Assembly (NCBI RefSeq): GCF_026745355.1
Contig: NC_079204.1
Span: forward strand, 56,424,342 to 56,488,341
Direction: 5' to 3'
DNA length: 64,000 nucleotides
From: Beta vulgaris subsp. vulgaris
Lineage: Eukaryota; Streptophyta; Magnoliopsida; Caryophyllales; Amaranthaceae
Part shown: piece after piece, positions 59,424-64,000 of the stretch
How positions within the stretch are numbered: position 1 is the first letter of the stretch
Layout: the number at the start of each line of letters is the position of its first letter
Program-made: the position numbers and the translations under genes
Notes under the pieces: generated by a model
Database searches by the model: none
The model's input: only the letters and a program-made list of their open reading frames with translations
Told to the model about the DNA's origin: nothing

Positions 59424-59690
59424 TCTATACATATATATTAAAAGGCGTGCGTAAACAAGAAATTGTGCCACGTGGCGCTCTCCCTAGCGAGTTTTATGTT
59501 ATGTAATACATGTACAATAAAAAAATTAAGAAATTGCATAATATAGGGTTTGATCCCAAGACCTCAAGTACATATACTATGGTTATATAACCAATAGGCT
59601 AAGTTGTATTTAGTGTTATTATTATAAAGTATTATATTAATAAATGAATTTTTTTTCTTACCCGGGGCATAGCACGGGCCTAATAACTAG
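59424..59690 (+). mobile_element. Short non-autonomous Helitron
   Basis: The 5' end TCTATACATATATATTAAAA and the 3' end ACTAG, with a hairpin-forming CCCGGGGCATAGCACGGG just before it, match the Helitron at 41774-42130. It is preceded by A; the base after CTAG is G rather than the usual T, so the 3' junction may have mutated. It is 267 bp with no coding capacity. Confidence 0.75.
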
Positions 59691-62385
59691 GTACTCATAT
59701 TAAAACTCTTCTCTTAATAATTTAAATAGATCTAACATATTTCATAAAGTAAATTACAAGTGATTTTTTTTCTACCTAAATTAATGATCTTGTTTTAATT
59801 TTTTTTTTTCCAAAATAAAATCCAATGGTACATATATTGTAAATGTTCCCTAATTCTTGTTCCACAAATCCAATAGTTACAAACTCGTATATAAATATTC
59901 CACAATTTATTATGATTCTTTCGAGAATTCAATTCATCGATGATTTTGTTTGAATATTAAATTACTTAAAGAGGACAAACCATGTATTATTCAAGCAAAA
60001 ATAAAAGTTTCCTAAATCTTGTTATTTTTCAATTAAATTATCAAAACAACTCGTAACAAACTACCTTAACATGGTTGATGATGATGAGTGCATCTACCTA
60101 ACATAACCTAATTCACTAATGATCTCATAATCTAGTACAAAGAAGTCAGCCAATCACAACCATCCACGATAGCAATGAATAATTTTCATCAATGTGTATA
60201 GATTTTTATTTTCCCAATCTTATCCTGACAAAATGTAGCTAGAATATCTGCCATTTTCAGTACAATAGCACAATCCTCTTTCACATTATTGATTGGTCTT
60301 GTGGATGGAATCATGGGATGGGGAGGTTAGTATGTTTATGTAAGTTATCAACTTTTTTCAGTTAACCTACCCAAATTTGAAAAATACTAGAAATATGTTT
60401 GGTTCAAGTTAAAAGAAAATGGAATTAAATAGTTGGCGCACGACTATTCTTCCTTTTTGTATTGGTTCCCTCCTTATTATAATGATTTCTCTCTTATTAT
60501 CTGTAAAGATGTTTTAGGTTGGTCTTCGGATTATAAGGTCAAGTCTAAGTCTGTTTTCCGTATAAAAAAAAAAAAGAAAAAAAAGGAAAGTATAATGGTA
60601 ATAAAATTTTTCTTTTTATTTGGTATTTGGTTGAAGCCTTGAAATATAAATCAAATAGATGACCGACGCTATTACCATTGACAAATGGAATTTTTTATGG
60701 CATGATTAACCATAACTATTATCACTAACATATGGATTTTTTTTATTTGAGGGGGAATGAAAGATAACAAATTAAGGAATTACATTACACCAAGTAATAG
60801 TAATGGGCTTTACAAAAAAAATAATAGTAATGAGCTTTCAAAAAAAGAAAATAATGGTAAAATGAATTAAGAAGGGATCGAACCAAACAGGAAAAAAGGA
60901 ATAAGTGATTGATTCTATTTTATAGAACACAAAAATAGTGAACCAAACATATACTATATGTGAAAAAAATAAATATCCGAGTTGCAATAATTTTGATTTT
61001 GTCTGTTTTTCTTTTAGCCAGCTGTTTCAATGTCTTTTTTAAAAAAGAAATTAGCTCTAAATCCGTTGACTAGTCAAAATTAACTCAAATAAGACCAATT
61101 CATGATTGCCAAATAAGGGTATCTGTTAACACTAGTTTGAATATTTATTACATAATTTGGGTGTGTTTCATGGCATATCAGAATTAACTATGTTGGATGT
61201 TGAATTGTTGATAAATCTTTGATTTTTCTTTCTTTTAGTTTATACTTTCCTATTTCAGCTTATGTTTTAATGAATTAATAAAGTTTATTTTCATATGCTT
61301 AACCAAAACAACATTAAGTACACATTCTTTTACAAATTTCTAGATTTAATTGTGGATATCATCTAACTGTAACAGTAAAGTTTTATAAAAACAGTGCTAA
61401 AATCAGAGATTGAATCCCATATATATCATTGAACTTATTCACTCGTTTACACCAAATAAAAGTTCTTGATCTAATTTCAAAGTCCAATATAACACTCATG
61501 TTAACAATCAACGTAACATTACAAGTAATAACAAGCTTTTGAAACTGAAATTCGTTGCAAGTATTTAAAAACAGAGTAAGTGTCACGTTGAGGAGACTAA
61601 GAAGACTACACTTACCCCGCAAATTAGATGCTAGACACGAGGCTACCATCTAAATGGTGCGCACTATTCTATACGGCGTCATTTCGCATTATAATACAAT
61701 GAACAAACTAAGCAACATGACGATGAAAGTAGAATAAAAGAACAACACACAAGACTCAATAAACATCTGAATCAGCAATGAACAAGAAGAAAAAAAGAAC
61801 ATAAGAGAAAATAACTGATGAATAACCACTCAACCTAATGAACAAACAAAAAAACACAATGAACAAAGACATATTTGCAATACAAAAACTAAGAAACATA
61901 AAGATAAAGGTCAACAAAGGATAATTGTTGAAATCGATATTCATTGGAGAACAGTTGATGTACATTAGTTTCACATATTCATTGAAAAACAATTGATATA
62001 CATTAATTTCACGCGTTTTATGTTTTTTAGACTGCATTTTGACACTAATCAACCATCTACCAATTGCACTTACCCACATAGGATTCATTTTCTATATCAG
62101 TAATTGACTATTTGTATCCCCTTGAAGAGGGTCCCACTAACATAGCATAACATGCGCATATGGTGCACTGGATAAGCTGTTCTTACTCTCTCTCTCCTCC
62201 ACACTTACACTGGCTCAGTCGCACTTGACTCAGTTAATACTACAACACATCAAAGAAGAGAAAAAAAAAGACTTGAAATTTCACCATTTATTTCTCACAC
62301 TGTTTCTTTCTCTCTCCTTAATTTTTTTGCTATTGTCCTTTTTCTCTCTGTATTTTATCCATTTTATTTTTCTCTGGTCGGAAAA
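59691..62385. other. AT-rich intergenic DNA upstream of the zinc-finger gene
   Basis: No supported gene. Inverted matches GAAATATGTTTGGTTCA (about 60390-60406) and GTGAACCAAACATATACT (about 60939-60956) may bound a ~565-bp element. The region from about 62180 is CT-rich (TTACTCTCTCTCTCCTCC) and is the likely promoter and leader of the next gene. Confidence 0.4.
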
Positions 62386-63441
62386 ATGGAAACCCAGGAT
62401 CACAGAAAGCCTAATCAATCAGGTTTGTCTTCTGGGCATTTAATTTTTCTGGGTTTTTTTTATATGTAAGAAAAATCTGATCTTTTTTTTTTCCTGGTGT
62501 AAAATGTGACAGATTGTACAGAATTTTTTGTGGGTTTTGTGTTTGGATGTACTTGTTCTTTGTTGGATTGAATATGACTGTTGTTTTGGTGATAAAGTTG
62601 ATAACACAGTCATTTAATTTTTCTGGGTATTTTTTATATGTAAGAAAAATCTATCTTTATTATGGTGTAAAATGTGACAGATTGTACAGAATTTTTGTGG
62701 TTTTATGTTTGGATTTACTTTGTTCTTTGTTGGATTGAATATGACTGTGGTGTTGATGATACCTTGACTTATTGTGATTTTTTTTGGTCTTTTGTGGGTT
62801 GTCTGCCAAGTGTTTGTTGAAATACTTGAAAGAAGATGGGATTTTTATTGTTTCTGATTTGATCATTTGATGTTTGTAAAAGGAGGACATGAAGGACATA
62901 GTGGTGGAGTTCATGTTTGTCATAAATGTGGATGGCCGTTTCCAAACCCTCATCCTAGTGCTAGGCATAGGAGGGCTCATAAGAAGGTTTGTGGAAACGT
63001 TGAAGGGTATAAGCTGGATAATGATGCACAAGACAAGACCCATTTGATGGATGATTCCGATGGCGAACATGTTTCCGATGATGAACACAAAACCCTGAGT
63101 AATCATCAGTCTTTCTGTCCTATTATTTTGTTAAACTGTTTGGAATATGTTCTATGAATGTTGGTTTTGAAGTGGGTTTGAATTGGATATTTCATATTTG
63201 GAAGGTGGCAAAGTTGTGGAGAGGACTATAAGCAGGAAGAGTAGCAGTGGAGTTGGCAGCAGATCAAGTAGATCAGCCAGATCGGAAGATGAAGTGTTTA
63301 CTGATGCAGTCACGGATTTTACTGATGGTCCGGGTCCTGGAGAGCCCTCGGAGGGTGGTATGCAACGATTCTATTCGATGCAAAATGTAAATGACAGTGA
63401 TTTTGATGACATTAAGCATACTGCAGAAAATGGAGGTGCTG
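62386..63441 (+). CDS. C2H2 zinc-finger protein, 5' part
   Basis: Partial gene running towards the right edge. Exons seen: 62386-62422 (METQDHRKPNQS plus one base), 62883-63098 and 63205-63441; borders keep frame (phases 1 and 1) and use GT..AG. A single C2H2 finger has C25, C28, H41 and H45 within VCHKCGWPFPNPHPSARHRR, a wording typical of a plant-specific zinc-finger family. It is followed by an acidic stretch (DDSDGEHVSDDE) and a serine-rich region (RKSSSGVGSRSSRSARSEDE) likely to be phosphorylated. After exon 3 (donor CTG|GTGAGA) I see no confident next exon before 64000, so the 3' end is missing. Function is unknown; a nuclear or RNA-related role would be a guess. Confidence 0.72.
62438..62757. 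repeat. Tandem ~173-bp duplication in zinc-finger gene intron 1
   Basis: CATTTAATTTTTCTGG at about 62437 returns at about 62611. Both copies run through TATATGTAAGAAAAATCT, GTGTAAAATGTGACAGATTG and TTCTTTGTTGGATTGAATAT. The two copies are highly alike, so the duplication is recent. Confidence 0.85.
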
Positions 63442-64000
63442 GTGAGACCATTTTTCTTCTGTTCTATCCAATTCTTATTGCTTGGTGTATGACTAATGAG
63501 TAGTTAAATGTTTCTGATTGTTGTGGAATGTGGATTACACATAAGAAGTAGCAATATGTTTGCGTGATCCAATAAAGCTTGTTTGTGGTGTAAGCTTTCT
63601 ATAATTGTTATTTGTTTGTGTTTGATGTGAACATAAAATGATGTGAAGTTGGAATTTTTAATTTACTTACTATATGGTCTGATTGATATCATTAACTGAC
63701 ATACATCCTCTGTATGAGAGCAATGTGATTTAGATTGATTGAGGTTAGTCTATATGGTTTGATTGATATCATTAACTGACATCCATCCTCTGTTTGAGAG
63801 GAATGGAATCTATGCCATGCCAAAATCAGGATCTTACAATAGATATGGAAGAGCTGGTTATTTCCCTTTTGTGCTTAGTTCAATTGATTTATTTCTACTT
63901 ACTGGGAGGAAATTTTGGTCTAAGCATTTAACTTGGGAGGAATTTAATAACATGCTTCTGTTCATGTTGAAAATCGTAGTGAGTCACGCTTGATGTTTTC
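63442..64000. other. Probable intron of the zinc-finger gene
   Basis: No confident exon. It contains a direct repeat (63671-63804) and an open frame from 63763 with no recognised domain. Confidence 0.35.
63671..63804. repeat. Direct repeat of ~55 bp
   Basis: TATATGGTCTGATTGATATC at 63671 is repeated with one change at about 63751, and the match continues through ATTAACTGACATCCATCCTC to GAGAGGAATG. The copies are about 80 bases apart. Confidence 0.8.

Noticed and set aside
63763..63993. Next exon of the zinc-finger gene
   Set aside because: The frame has no family resemblance, starts within a direct repeat and lacks a convincing acceptor.

Overview
The window is plant nuclear DNA, most likely from a eudicot. 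The supporting signs are spliced genes with GT..AG introns, AT-rich intergenic DNA crowded with MITEs, Helitrons, hAT elements and an L1-type LINE, and plant-only gene families (xyloglucan endotransglucosylase/hydrolase, TIC22, an RF298-like RING ligase, a plant-type dihydroorotase). The species cannot be told from the sequence. All gene models are splice predictions that keep the frame and match family sequence at every junction.

Layout. 5.2-15.5 kb: two closely related XTH genes arranged head to head (minus 5199-8266, plus 13611-15500), separated by MITE-rich DNA. 21.7-28.3 kb: a two-exon gene for an 894-residue coiled-coil RING E3 ligase of the RF298 type, with a 3.9-kb intron. 29.4-32.4 kb: a third, more diverged XTH gene on the minus strand. 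37.9-41.2 kb: a complete seven-exon TIC22 gene (minus), part of the chloroplast protein import machinery. 41.5-52.0 kb: a transposon nest made of a MITE with internal 47-bp repeats, a Helitron, a hAT-like element (42548-50143) split by a full-length but decayed LINE (42664-49242), and a second hAT-like element (50841-52020) that itself holds a 9-bp-TSD MITE. 53.4-57.9 kb: a complete seven-exon dihydroorotase gene (PYR4, third step of pyrimidine synthesis). 62.4 kb to the end: the 5' part of a C2H2 zinc-finger gene that runs towards the window edge.

The genes do not form a pathway or operon. The three XTH genes are a local family cluster acting on cell-wall xyloglucan; TIC22 and PYR4 are single housekeeping genes. 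I found no CRISPR array, rRNA or tRNA gene, and no convincing new multi-gene system. The most notable structure is the set of transposons whose exact ends and target-site duplications can be read directly, including one placed in the DNA just upstream of PYR4.
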